A DNA stretch of 59,928 bases from an uncultured Phascolarctobacterium sp. (lineage in GTDB: Bacteria > Bacillota > Negativicutes > Acidaminococcales > Acidaminococcaceae), in assembly GCF_937920985.1 (NCBI RefSeq), contig NZ_CALDXR010000030.1:1-59928 (forward strand), written 5' to 3'. Both the position numbers and the translations under genes were made by a program. Every line of letters starts with the position of its first letter. The first letter of the stretch is position 1. A model generated the notes under the pieces. The model was not told the origin of the DNA and did not search any database. It was given only the letters and a program-made list of their open reading frames with translations. Positions 6,731 through 15,371 of this stretch are shown here, piece after piece.

Positions 6731-8799
6731 TGGAAATTAAGGTAGCAGAGCACTGTGGTTTTTGCTATGGTGTGAAGCGCGCGGTGGCGTTGGCCCAAAA
6801 GGCTGCGACCGACCGTGTGCAGGGTGCAACGCTGGGACCTTTGATACACAATCCCCAGCTGATTGCCGAGCTTGCATCTAATGGCATTGCCTGTAAGGAC
6901 AGCCTGGAGCAGTTTGCTCCCGGTGAAACGGTTATCTTCCGTTCACACGGCGAGGGGCCTGAAACCTATGCGCAGGCAGAAAAACAAGGGCTGACAATTT
7001 TGGACGCAACCTGTCCGAATGTACGCCTGGCACAGCAAAAGGCTGCTCAGGCAGCAGCTGATGGCTATTTTCCTGTAATAGTCGGAGAAAAAAATCATCC
7101 GGAAGTAAAAAGTATTTTAAAATGGGCAGGAAAAAACGCTATCTGTGTAGAATGTATAAAAGATATCTCTTATGTACCGCGCCAGGAGCGTTATGGAGTA
7201 ATCATCCAGACGACTTTTGAGCTGCAGAAATTTAATGATATATTGCAGGCACTGCAGGAGCAGCGCCCGGGAGAATACCGTGTGGAGCGCACCATCTGTC
7301 TGGCGACAGCGCAAAGACAGCAAGCCGCTGTAAAGCTGGCTGCTGAGTCTGATGCCGTTATCGTCATCGGCGGACGCAACAGCGCCAACACAAGGCATCT
7401 TTTCGAGCTGGTGCAAAAGCATTGCAGGCAAGCATATCATATAGAGACTGCCAGCGAACTGAGCAGCGATATGCTAAGGGGTTGCAATAAAATAGGAATC
7501 ACGGCAGGAGCATCGACTCCGGACCGTTTAATTAAGGAGGCTATTTTAGTAATGGAAAACATGGATTTTGAAAGAATGCTCAACGAAAGTATGGAGGTAG
7601 AGGTATATCCTGGCAAAGTTGTCAATGGTACCGTTATTCAATTGGATAAAGACGGCGTATATGTATCTTTCGGATATAGACATGATGGTCTGATTCCTTA
7701 TTCCGAATGGTCCCAGACCGAAACTGCTGAAGAATTGCAAAACACTATCAAAGTTGGCGATGAAGTAGAAGCTAAGGTTGTTCCTGGCAGCACCAAGAGC
7801 GATTTCGTTCGTCTGTCCAAAATCAAAGCTGAGCGCGACGCAGCATGGAAAAATGTTGCTGAGCTGCCCGAAGGCGAAAAACGCCCGGCAACCGTTAAAG
7901 TTCTGCGCATCATCAAAAACAAAGCTAAAAACATCGTTGGTCTGGGTGTTGCAGTTGAAGGTGTTGAAGGCTTCATGCCCGCATCTCATGTTGAACTGCG
8001 CCGTGTAGAAGACTTCACCGGTTATATCGGCAAAGAGCTGGAAGCTGAAATCATCGAAGTTGACCTGGAGAAAAAACGCATCGTTGTTTCCCGCCGCGAC
8101 CTGCTGAGAGCTGAAGCTGACGCTAAACGCAAAGCTTACAAGGAAGCTAAAGAAGCTCGCATTGCTGCTGCTAAAGAAGCACGCGCTGCTGCTGAAGAAG
8201 CTGCTTACAACTCTGTTGAAGAAGGCAAAGTATACACCGGTAAGGTTGTAAAAGTTGCTGAATTCGGTCTGTTCGTTGAAATCGGCGAAGGCCTGGTTGG
8301 CTTGGTTCACAACACCGAGCTGTCTTGGGACCGTAGCGTAAAAGCTGCTGACGTTGCTAAAGAAGGCGACGAAGTAACCGTTCTGGTTAAGAGCATCGAC
8401 CGCGAAAACAAACGCGTTGCTCTGAGCATCAAAGCTACTCTGGAAGATCCCTGGAAGGTAGAAGCTTCTCAATTCCACATCGGCGATATCCTGGACGTAG
8501 AAGTTGTTCGTCTGCTGGCTTTCGGCGCTATCGTTAGACTGAGCGACAAGGTTGAAGGTCTGGTTCACATTTCCGAAATTGCTCCTGAGCGCATCGAAGC
8601 TCCGAGCGACGTTCTGGAAGTTGGCCAAGTTGTTAAAGCAGAAATCATTAAAATGGATCTGGACAGCAAAAAAATTGGCCTGAGCATTTCCAAAGTTAAA
8701 CGTGACGCTGAAAAGAACGAGTTCCGTTCCTACATGGGCAGCAAAAAATCTCACCTGAGCCAAAACCTGTCCGAGCAGCTGGAAAGCCTCGAAAAATAA
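6730..8799 (+). CDS. ispH: IspH-ribosomal protein S1 fusion protein
   Basis: A 689-residue fusion. Residues 1 to about 275 are 4-hydroxy-3-methylbut-2-enyl diphosphate reductase, the last MEP-pathway step. The cysteines of its iron-sulphur cluster are visible in HCGFCYGV (Cys12), DATCPNV and TICLATAQRQ. Residues from about 278 hold four S1 RNA-binding repeats, starting at GKVVNGTVIQL, RPATVKVLRI, GKVYTGKVVKV and GDILDVEVVRL. They are separated by a charged Ala/Lys/Glu linker near 475-495. This fusion is known in Clostridia and Negativicutes. The S1 half uses GCT, AAA, GTT and CTG codons far more uniformly than the IspH half, and a ribosome-site-like AAGGAGG lies at the junction (7534-7540). 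Confidence 0.95.
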   Translation: MEIKVAEHCGFCYGVKRAVALAQKAATDRVQGATLGPLIHNPQLIAELASNGIACKDSLEQFAPGETVIFRSHGEGPETYAQAEKQGLTILDATCPNVRLAQQKAAQAAADGYFPVIVGEKNHPEVKSILKWAGKNAICVECIKDISYVPRQERYGVIIQTTFELQKFNDILQALQEQRPGEYRVERTICLATAQRQQAAVKLAAESDAVIVIGGRNSANTRHLFELVQKHCRQAYHIETASELSSDMLRGCNKIGITAGASTPDRLIKEAILVMENMDFERMLNESMEVEVYPGKVVNGTVIQLDKDGVYVSFGYRHDGLIPYSEWSQTETAEELQNTIKVGDEVEAKVVPGSTKSDFVRLSKIKAERDAAWKNVAELPEGEKRPATVKVLRIIKNKAKNIVGLGVAVEGVEGFMPASHVELRRVEDFTGYIGKELEAEIIEVDLEKKRIVVSRRDLLRAEADAKRKAYKEAKEARIAAAKEARAAAEEAAYNSVEEGKVYTGKVVKVAEFGLFVEIGEGLVGLVHNTELSWDRSVKAADVAKEGDEVTVLVKSIDRENKRVALSIKATLEDPWKVEASQFHIGDILDVEVVRLLAFGAIVRLSDKVEGLVHISEIAPERIEAPSDVLEVGQVVKAEIIKMDLDSKKIGLSISKVKRDAEKNEFRSYMGSKKSHLSQNLSEQLESLEK

Positions 8800-8811
8800 T
8801 TGGAGAAGGAT

Positions 8812-9876
8812 ATGCAACGTGCAAAGCGTAAGCTAGAACATATTCAATATGCACTGGAGCTGGGCGACGGCCCGGCGGCAACGCACCTTGCTGATCTCCG
8901 CTTCTTACACAACTGTCTGCCGGAGATTAATCCGGCAGACTTTGTTTTATCTGTAGAAATTTTAGGCAAACGTCTGCGTTTGCCTTTTTTCATTGATGCT
9001 ATTACCGGCAGTACAGATGCGGTGACGGAGATTAACAGAAAGCTGGCGCAGGTGGCGGCAAAAACCGGTATCGGTATGGCTGTCGGCTCGCAGTTCGGCG
9101 CTGTGCGTGACGGCAGCGGTATCGCGAGCTATACTGTGGTGCGCGAGGAGCTTGCCGAAGGTCTTGTTATCGGTAACATCAGCGCACTGGCTACGCCCGC
9201 GCAGGCGCAGGCTGCCGTTGACATGCTGCAGGCTGACGCGCTGGAGGTTCACCTGAACGCTGCGCAGGAGCTGTGGATGGCCGAAGGCGACAAGGATACC
9301 TGCGGACTTTTGGCAAACCTGGTGCAGATCCGTGATGCTGTGAGCGTACCTGTTATCGTCAAGGAAACAGGCTGCGGTATTGCGGCAGAGCAGTACGAGC
9401 TTTTGCTGGAGCAGGGCTTTATCGCTTTTGACTGTGCCGGCGCAGGGGGGACGAACTTCCCGGCGATTGAAGCAAAGCGTCAGGGCGTGGAGCTGACGGA
9501 GGAGTTTGCTGCCTGGGGCGTGCCTACGTGCTGGAGCTTGCTTGACGCGCAGCAGACACTGCCGGAAAACGCACTGCTTTTGGCGAGCGGCGGCATCCGT
9601 ACTGCAGGTGACGCAGCGCGTGCTTTTGCTCTGGGTGCGGACGCGGTGGGAATTACCGCACCGCTTTTGCGTCTGGTTATGGAGCAGGGAGTTGACGCTG
9701 CCGCAAACTATGTGGAAACACTGGCGGACGGACTGCAGAAGTATATGCTGCTTTTGGGCTGCCTGACGCCGAAGGAGTTGCGTGACGTTCCGCTGATTGT
9801 GACGGGAGAAACGCGTGACTTTATTGCCAGCCGCGGCTACGATTTGGCGAAGCTGTGCAGATGGCGCAGAGGATAG
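8812..9876 (+). CDS. fni: Type 2 isopentenyl-diphosphate delta-isomerase
   Basis: A 354-residue FMN- and NAD(P)H-dependent enzyme that interconverts IPP and DMAPP. The N-terminal RKLEHIQYAL, the flavin-site block FFIDAITGSTDAVTEIN, GIGMAVGSQFGAVRD, LEVHLNAAQELWMAEGD and the C-terminal phosphate-binding LLASGGIRTAGDAARAFALGADAVGI are all typical. The ATG at 8812 was chosen because GGAGAAGGA lies just before it; a TTG at 8800 would put the start on top of that site. It lies 12 bases after the ispH fusion, so both isoprenoid enzymes are co-transcribed. Confidence 0.95.
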   Translation: MQRAKRKLEHIQYALELGDGPAATHLADLRFLHNCLPEINPADFVLSVEILGKRLRLPFFIDAITGSTDAVTEINRKLAQVAAKTGIGMAVGSQFGAVRDGSGIASYTVVREELAEGLVIGNISALATPAQAQAAVDMLQADALEVHLNAAQELWMAEGDKDTCGLLANLVQIRDAVSVPVIVKETGCGIAAEQYELLLEQGFIAFDCAGAGGTNFPAIEAKRQGVELTEEFAAWGVPTCWSLLDAQQTLPENALLLASGGIRTAGDAARAFALGADAVGITAPLLRLVMEQGVDAAANYVETLADGLQKYMLLLGCLTPKELRDVPLIVTGETRDFIASRGYDLAKLCRWRRG

Positions 9877-10183
9877 AAGAAGAGGATAGAAAAACCGTTC
9901 TAAGTTACTTATGACTTTTACTTCATCGTATTTTTTATCTAAATGAAAGTTGTGTAATGAGGATTAGTCGTTGGAGAGGTTGAGCAGAGTAGAGGTTATT
10001 TATTAACAAATTTCATAGCATACTATCTGAGAGGGCATGAAAGCTTGCGCAGATTTTTTCTCGCCGACTACAAAATAGACTTCGTGATAGTTGGTGAAGC
10101 TTATGGATATTGGTAATTAAAGCTTCTAAAATAAGAAGACAAAATAAAATACTTAAAAGTAAATTCCGAAATGGGAATATAGT

Positions 10184-10212
10184 TTGATTTTCAAAACATA
10201 ATGTGCTATACT
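10184..10212 (+). promoter_or_regulatory. Promoter of the DUF4143 ATPase gene
   Basis: TTGATT (10184-10189) and TATACT (10207-10212) are 17 bases apart with a TGn extension (TGC, 10204-10206). The rest of the 358-base gap after fni holds no gene I can support. Confidence 0.65.
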
Positions 10213-10234
10213 CGGAGAAAGGAGGGATGGAACT

Positions 10235-11455
10235 ATGGTTGAAAGAAAAGAATACCTCGCAAAGCTTTGGGAGTGGAAAGACGAGCACATCATTAAAGTT
10301 GTGACGGGAATTAGACGTTGTGGTAAATCGGTGCTTCTGGAACAGTTTAAGGACAGACTTCATTTAGCTGGCGTGGAAGCAGAACAGATTATATCAATCA
10401 ACTTTGAAGACCTAGAGTTTGAAGAGCTTTTGGATTATAAGGCACTTTATCGTTATATAAAAGAACGTCTGTGCAGCGATAAAATGACATATATATTTTT
10501 GGACGAAATTCAGAACGTGCCTGATTTCCCCAAAGTAGTAGATAGTCTATATGTAAAGAACAACACGGATGTATATATTACGGGTTCAAATTCGTATTTG
10601 CTTTCAAGTGAACTAGCAACCCTTTTGTCTGGAAGGTATGTGGAAATATCAATGCTTCCCCTTTCTTTCCGTGAGTATGTCACTGTGACGGGGAGACCGC
10701 AAGAAGATGCTTTTTCAGAATATATGCAAACGGGAGGACTTCCGTATGTTGCGGTGATGAACCGTACGGATGAAAAAGTAAATCAATATCTGGAGGGAAT
10801 CTATAACACCGTTATTGTTAAAGATATTGAGGAACGCCAGGCAAGAAAAGAAAAAGATGCAGGTAAACGTAAAATCACAGATATTGCACTACTGAAGACC
10901 ATTGCACGCTATTTGGCAAGTGTAATCGGCAGTCCGATTTCTATGAAAAGCGTAACCGATTACTTAATCTCTTCTGGCAGAAAGATTTCTCCGAATACGG
11001 TTAGTGATTATGTAGAGGCTTTGACTGAATCATTTGTCTTTTACCCAGCTGAAAGATTTGATATTGTTGGAAAACAGCTTTTGAAAGCCAATAAAAAGCT
11101 GTATATGGTTGATCTGGGACTTCGCAATCATATTCTTCCAAGAAAACGCTATGATTTGGGCTTTTCCATTGAGAATATTGTATATTTCGAGCTTTTACGG
11201 CGAGGCTATAAGGTCAATATTGGAAAGTTTGGCTCAACTGAAGTGGACTTTGTCGCTCAGAAGCAAGGAATATTAACTTATTATCAGGTTACAGCTAATA
11301 TGACTGCTGAGGAAACATTTGAACGAGAGATGCGTCCACTACGGGGAATACAAGACAATTATGAGAAAATCGTCTTGACGCTTGATCGCTTCTCCCTCGG
11401 AAATTATGAAGGCATAAAAGTCATGAATGTCATTGACTGGCTTCTAGGGATATAG
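10235..11455 (+). CDS. ATP-binding protein, AAA_14/DUF4143 family
   Basis: A 406-residue protein. The N-terminal AAA ATPase domain has Walker A GIRRCGKS near residue 25 and Walker B YIFLDEIQN near residue 88, with sensor-like ITGSNSYLLS after it. The C-terminal DUF4143 region carries KKLYMVDLGLRNH followed by the restriction-fold-like FGSTEVDFVAQKQG. The family is common in anaerobes, often as stand-alone accessory genes, and its function is not established. A strong AAAGGAGG site precedes the ATG. The codons are more AT-rich than in neighbours, suggesting transfer. It has its own promoter and terminator. Confidence 0.88.
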   Translation: MVERKEYLAKLWEWKDEHIIKVVTGIRRCGKSVLLEQFKDRLHLAGVEAEQIISINFEDLEFEELLDYKALYRYIKERLCSDKMTYIFLDEIQNVPDFPKVVDSLYVKNNTDVYITGSNSYLLSSELATLLSGRYVEISMLPLSFREYVTVTGRPQEDAFSEYMQTGGLPYVAVMNRTDEKVNQYLEGIYNTVIVKDIEERQARKEKDAGKRKITDIALLKTIARYLASVIGSPISMKSVTDYLISSGRKISPNTVSDYVEALTESFVFYPAERFDIVGKQLLKANKKLYMVDLGLRNHILPRKRYDLGFSIENIVYFELLRRGYKVNIGKFGSTEVDFVAQKQGILTYYQVTANMTAEETFEREMRPLRGIQDNYEKIVLTLDRFSLGNYEGIKVMNVIDWLLGI

Positions 11456-11511
11456 AAGAGTATTGAGTGGCATTTATAATAATTTTTCATCTAAGTACTA
11501 ATTTACACAAT

Positions 11512-11554
11512 AAAAGCTTCCAGACCTGCTTTCATGGCTCGTCCGGAAGCTTTT
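11512..11554 (+). terminator. Terminator after the DUF4143 ATPase gene
   Basis: AAAAGCTTCC (11512-11521) pairs perfectly with GGAAGCTTTT (11545-11554), with inner GAC/GTC pairs. The symmetric A and T flanks make it usable in both directions. Confidence 0.75.
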
Positions 11555-11575
11555 AGCGTATATAGCGTCCCCTTT

Positions 11576-11604
11576 TTGCATTCTTTAAGCTAATATGATA
11601 TAAT
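11576..11604 (+). promoter_or_regulatory. Promoter of the DUF512 gene
   Basis: TTGCAT (11576-11581) and TATAAT (11599-11604) are separated by 17 bases, about 57 bases upstream of the start codon. Confidence 0.62.
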
Positions 11605-11660
11605 AATTTGACGACTAATCTTTTCACGGTTGATTATCTGCATTTTTTTAAGGAGTTGTA

Positions 11661-12944
11661 ATGGTAGGACTTATTAGTGGTGTACGCAAGAACAGCTTGG
11701 CAGCGGACGCAGGCATCAAGGCCGGCGAAAAGCTGTGCAGCGTAGACGGCGTACAGGTTAAGGATATAATTGAATTGAGCTTCTATACCTCCGATTACGA
11801 GGTTAATCTGGAGATAGAGGCCACCGATGGCACACGCCGTCAGGTACATATAGAAAAATATCCGGATGAGGATCTTGGTCTGGAGTTTGATTCCGCAGTT
11901 TTCGACAGAGTTGCGACCTGCTACAATAACTGTGTTTTCTGCTTTGTGGACCAGATGATTCCCGGTATGCGTCCGGGTCTGTATGTGCGTGATGACGATT
12001 ACCGTCTGTCCTTCTTATATGGTAACTTCATTACGCTCACCAATATGAAGGATGAAGATTTTGAACGTATTATCCGCACGCATCTTACGCCGCTGTATGT
12101 TTCGGTACACGCTACCGACCCGCAGGTGCGCTGCCAGATGATGCATAACCGTTTCGCCGGTCAGCTGATGGAGCGCCTGCAGCTTTTGTTCGATGCGGGC
12201 ATTCAGGTGCATACGCAGATTGTCTGCTGTCCCGGTTATAATGACGGCGAGATTCTTGCCAAGAGCTTCCACGATTTGTACGCGCAGTATCCCAATGTAC
12301 TGACGATGGCGGTTGTTCCCGTAGGTACTACTAAGCACCGCGAGCACCTGACGCAGCTTGCTACCTTTACGAAGGAGCAGGCCGCAGAGGTTGTGGAGCA
12401 GGTGACCGCATGGCAGGAGCGCTGCCGTAAGGAAACAGGCAAAACGTTTATCTACTTGGGCGATGAATTTTATCTGCTGGCGGAAAAGCCTTTTCCTCCT
12501 ACCGAATGGTACGACGGCTTCCCGCAGCTGGAAAATGGCATCGGCCTTACTGCCAACTTTATGCTGGAGTGGGACGAGGCGTTGGCGCAGATGCAGAGCT
12601 TTCATCCTGCAGAGCCTGCGGTGATTCCCGTGGGTGAGGGCGCTTACCGTGTGCTGGAGCCTTTGATGGCCAAGCTCAATAAGCAGTTCGGTTCGGAGCA
12701 CCGCTTTGTACCTGTGCCCAACAGCTTTTTCGGCGGCAAGGTCAACGTCACTGGTCTTTTGACGGGCAGCGATATCCTTGCAAACGTACAGGGTAAGCAG
12801 ATTATTCTTCCGGATGTTGTTTTGAACAGCGATGAGCTGTTTTTGGATGATATGTCGTTGGCTCAGTTCAAGGAGCGTTACCCCGGCAAGGTGGAGATTG
12901 CCAAGGGTGCTAAGGAGCTGCTGCATTTATTATTGGAAAGATAG
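11661..12944 (+). CDS. DUF512 family radical-SAM-like iron-sulphur protein
   Basis: A 427-residue protein. The N-terminal 70 residues form a PDZ-like fold (LISGVRKNSLAADAGIKAGEKLCSVDG). A cysteine cluster CYNNCVFCFVDQ near residue 92 resembles a radical-SAM [4Fe-4S] site, and it is followed by the family block RDDDYRLSFLYGNFITLTN. The C-terminal half carries the DUF512 domain (YLGDEFYLLAEKP). The role is not established; in Firmicutes it lies next to der, as it does here. AAGGAG (11650-11655) supports the start. The next gene follows within 10 bases. Confidence 0.9.
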   Translation: MVGLISGVRKNSLAADAGIKAGEKLCSVDGVQVKDIIELSFYTSDYEVNLEIEATDGTRRQVHIEKYPDEDLGLEFDSAVFDRVATCYNNCVFCFVDQMIPGMRPGLYVRDDDYRLSFLYGNFITLTNMKDEDFERIIRTHLTPLYVSVHATDPQVRCQMMHNRFAGQLMERLQLLFDAGIQVHTQIVCCPGYNDGEILAKSFHDLYAQYPNVLTMAVVPVGTTKHREHLTQLATFTKEQAAEVVEQVTAWQERCRKETGKTFIYLGDEFYLLAEKPFPPTEWYDGFPQLENGIGLTANFMLEWDEALAQMQSFHPAEPAVIPVGEGAYRVLEPLMAKLNKQFGSEHRFVPVPNSFFGGKVNVTGLLTGSDILANVQGKQIILPDVVLNSDELFLDDMSLAQFKERYPGKVEIAKGAKELLHLLLER

Positions 12945-12953
12945 GTGAAGCGT

Positions 12954-13463
12954 ATGCTGCAGGTTTATACAGGTACAGGCAAGGGTAAGACTACTGCCGC
13001 TTTGGGCGTGGCGCTGCGTGCCTCCGGTTATGGCATGAAGACGCTGATGCTTTCATTTTTGAAGGATGATCCAGAGTATGGCGAGGCGCGGGCTGCAAAG
13101 AATCTGCCCTGGTTTACGCTGCGGCAGGTGGGACGCGACGCCTTTGTTAATTTCCATAATCCCGATCCTGTTGATTTGAAGATGTGCCGTGACGGCTGGG
13201 AAGAGGCGAAAGAAGCTATCAGCTCACACGCTGCGGACATTATTATCCTCGATGAGCTGAATATTGTGCTTGCTACTCAGATGCTGCCGACGCAGGAGGT
13301 TGTCGATTTTTTGCGTGAGCATAAAAATAACGTTGAGGTTATTACTACTGGTAGAGGTGCACCGGAAGAGCTTATTAAAATTGCCGACCTTGTTACTGAT
13401 ATGAGCGAGGTTAAGCATTACTTCCATAAGGGAGTTAGTTCCAGGAATGGAATTGATCACTAG
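12954..13463 (+). CDS. cobO: Cob(I)yrinic acid a,c-diamide adenosyltransferase
   Basis: A 169-residue ATP:corrinoid adenosyltransferase of the CobA/BtuR/CobO type, which makes the Co-C bond of adenosylcobalamin. The P-loop YTGTGKGKTTAALGVALRA is at the N-terminus, LMLSFLKDD follows, and the Walker-B-like IIILDELNIVL lies near residue 100; TGRGAPEELIKIADLVTDM closes the fold. The ATG at 12954 follows an AGGTGA site; an in-frame GTG at 12945 is an alternative. No other cobalamin genes are in view, so salvage or a final assimilation step is likely. It forms an operon with the DUF512 gene. Confidence 0.9.
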   Translation: MLQVYTGTGKGKTTAALGVALRASGYGMKTLMLSFLKDDPEYGEARAAKNLPWFTLRQVGRDAFVNFHNPDPVDLKMCRDGWEEAKEAISSHAADIIILDELNIVLATQMLPTQEVVDFLREHKNNVEVITTGRGAPEELIKIADLVTDMSEVKHYFHKGVSSRNGIDH

Positions 13464-13510
13464 AGGCGCGCTTGCGTAGAGAGATGAGAAAAGAGTTGCT
13501 TGTACGTCGC

Positions 13511-13696
13511 AATTAAATATCGTTCCAGTCAGTAGCAAATTTCCCGTGCCTTAGGGCACAACGCAAATTTCGTGTTGAACCAGGACGAAGCTTCGGTAAA
13601 ATTTGCCAGACGGTAATAGAAAGTTACGTACCCTTGCTTCTATGGTTCCAGACACTCATTTGCTAAAATTGCTATTCCCTACACGATATGTTAATT
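13511..13696. repeat. Palindromic MITE-like element, copy 1
   Basis: The outer ends are inverted: AATTAA at 13511 and TTAATT at 13691-13696, continuing inward as an imperfect inverted repeat of about 60 bases. Inner arms include GTTGAACCAGGACGAAG on the left and CTTCTATGGTTCCAGACAC on the right. The left arm holds an extra small hairpin (GTGCCTTAGGGCAC). The same inner arms recur at 37530-37731. No coding potential or transposase is seen. Confidence 0.75.
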
Positions 13697-13723
13697 GCTC
13701 GTGTTGGCGTTTTGCTATCCTTC

Positions 13724-13778
13724 TTGCCTGCCCCTTGGGGAAGGTGTCAGTGAGCGCAGCGAACTGACGGAAGGGGGA
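13724..13778 (+). repeat. GC-rich structured intergenic repeat, copy A
   Basis: The frame is GCCCCTTGGGGAAGGTG, then a stem GTCAGT/ACTGAC around the loop GAGCGCAGCGA, then GGAAGGGGG. The frame recurs at 13889-13939 with a different stem, and an inverted relative lies between them. Confidence 0.7.
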
Positions 13779-13801
13779 TTTTGATGCGACAAGTTGCCTA
13801 A

Positions 13802-13851
13802 GCCGCCCCCCTTTAGTCGCCTGCGGCAACAGTTCCCCCAAGGGGGAACCA
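13802..13851 (-). repeat. GC-rich structured intergenic repeat, inverted relative
   Basis: On the minus strand it reads GGTTCCCCCTTGGGGGAAC, then GTTGCC-GCA-GGCGAC as stem and loop, then AAAGGGGGCGG. The layout matches copies A and B with different stem bases. Confidence 0.6.
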
Positions 13852-13888
13852 AGAATGTACTAATGAAGGCTAAAGGAACGCTATTAGA

Positions 13889-13939
13889 CTTGCCTGCCCC
13901 TCGGGGAAGGTGCCGAGCGCAGCGAGGCGGAAGGGGGTA
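13889..13939 (+). repeat. GC-rich structured intergenic repeat, copy B
   Basis: The frame is GCCCCTCGGGGAAGGTG, stem GCC/GGC around the same loop GAGCGCAGCGA, then GGAAGGGGG. It differs from copy A mainly in the stem, where both arms changed together. Confidence 0.7.
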
Positions 13940-14021
13940 ATCCCCATAAATATGCAAAAAATTTTACATTTCTATGATAGACACATACTAAAAAATTTAT
14001 TATGATGAAGGAGATTTGATT

Positions 14022-15350
14022 ATGGCTAAACCGATAGTTGCTATAGTTGGACGTCCGAACGTAGGCAAATCTACTCTTTTTAATATTTTTGCCAACAGCA
14101 GGATTTCCATTGTTGAGGATACACCGGGCGTTACCCGCGACCGTCTGTATGCTACCGCCGAATGGCTGGACCACGAGTTTATGATGGTTGATACCGGCGG
14201 TATCGAAATCATGAATGCTGATGCTATTGCTGTTTCTATCCGTCAGCAGGCACAGATTGCGATTAAGGAGGCGGACGTTATTCTGTTCGTCTGCGATGCA
14301 CGCGCAGGCATTACTACCGAGGATGCTGACGTTGCCCGTCTGTTGCGTCAGTCAAAGAAGCCGATTGTTCTGGCTGTCAATAAGGCGGATTCTCCGAAGC
14401 AGGAGATGAATACCTTTGAATTCTATAATCTGGGTATCGGTGATCCGATTGCTGTTTCCGCGTCCAACCATTTGGGCCTGGGCGATTTGCTGGATGCCGT
14501 TGTTGCCAAGTTCCCGTCCGATAAGATGGCAGGTGACCTGGAGGAAGAGGACGAAATAAAGGTTGCTCTGATCGGCCGTCCTAACGTAGGCAAGTCCTCT
14601 ATTTTCAACGCACTGGTAGGCGAGGAGCGTTCTATCGTAAGTGATGTTGCAGGCACTACCCGTGATGCGATTGATACTCCGGTAGTACGCAACGGTCAGA
14701 AGTACCTGTTCATTGATACCGCAGGCATGCGCCGCAAGGCTAAGGTTGACGAACCGATTGAAAAATACAGCGTTATGCGTTCTCTGCGTGCGGTTGACCG
14801 CAGTGACGTTGTGCTGATGGTTTTTGATGCTGTCGAGGGTGTTACCGAGCAGGATAAACGTATCGTCGGCTATGCACATGAGGCAGGCAAGGCTGTTATT
14901 CTGGTTGTCAACAAATGGGATTTGTACGAGAAGGACAATTCCTCCACTCTGCGTTATACCGAAACTTTGCGCAAGGAGCTTGTTTTCCTGCAGTATGCGC
15001 CGGTAGTTTTTGTTTCTGCCGTTACCAAGCAGCGTATTCACCGTCTGCCGGAGCTTATCTCCTATGTTGCCGAGCAGAACGCTATGCGTATCGCTACCAG
15101 TATTCTCAACCAGGTTATCGAGGACGCTGTGGCTATCAATCCGCCGCCGACCGAAAAAGGCAAGCGTCTTAAGATTCTTTATGTTACTCAGGTCAAAATC
15201 AAACCGCCAACCTTTGTTATCTTTGTCAACGAACCGGAAATCATGCATTTCTCCTATCAGCGTTATTTGGAGAACAAGCTGCGTGAGGCCTTTGGCTTTG
15301 AAGGCACACCGATTCAGATGATTATCCGTGGCAAGAACGAGGATGAATAA
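14022..15350 (+). CDS. der: Ribosome biogenesis GTPase Der (EngA)
   Basis: A 442-residue double GTPase needed for 50S subunit maturation. Two G domains are seen: GRPNVGKSTLFN near residue 9 with DTGGIE and NKAD, and GRPNVGKSSIFNALVGEERSIVSDVAGTTRD near residue 183 with DTAGMRRKAK and VNKWDL. A C-terminal KH-like domain ends with KPPTFVIFVNEPEIMHFSYQ. The ATG at 14022 has AAGGAG (14008-14013) at good spacing; a TTG at 14016 is rejected. It is followed closely by plsY, and upstream lies a 558-base repeat-filled gap. Confidence 0.97.
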   Translation: MAKPIVAIVGRPNVGKSTLFNIFANSRISIVEDTPGVTRDRLYATAEWLDHEFMMVDTGGIEIMNADAIAVSIRQQAQIAIKEADVILFVCDARAGITTEDADVARLLRQSKKPIVLAVNKADSPKQEMNTFEFYNLGIGDPIAVSASNHLGLGDLLDAVVAKFPSDKMAGDLEEEDEIKVALIGRPNVGKSSIFNALVGEERSIVSDVAGTTRDAIDTPVVRNGQKYLFIDTAGMRRKAKVDEPIEKYSVMRSLRAVDRSDVVLMVFDAVEGVTEQDKRIVGYAHEAGKAVILVVNKWDLYEKDNSSTLRYTETLRKELVFLQYAPVVFVSAVTKQRIHRLPELISYVAEQNAMRIATSILNQVIEDAVAINPPPTEKGKRLKILYVTQVKIKPPTFVIFVNEPEIMHFSYQRYLENKLREAFGFEGTPIQMIIRGKNEDE

Positions 15351-15371
15351 ATAAAAGTCAGGTGATTTGTT

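Noticed and set aside
7546..8817. A 423-codon minus-strand ORF opposite the S1 repeats.
   Set aside because: Antisense shadow of biased S1 codons: Phe/Asn/Gln-rich, no ribosome site and no motif.
9961..10116. A 51-codon open stretch ending IDFVIVGEAYGYW before the DUF4143 gene.
   Set aside because: No usable start codon or ribosome site; it may be the decayed 3' end of a gene but nothing identifies it.
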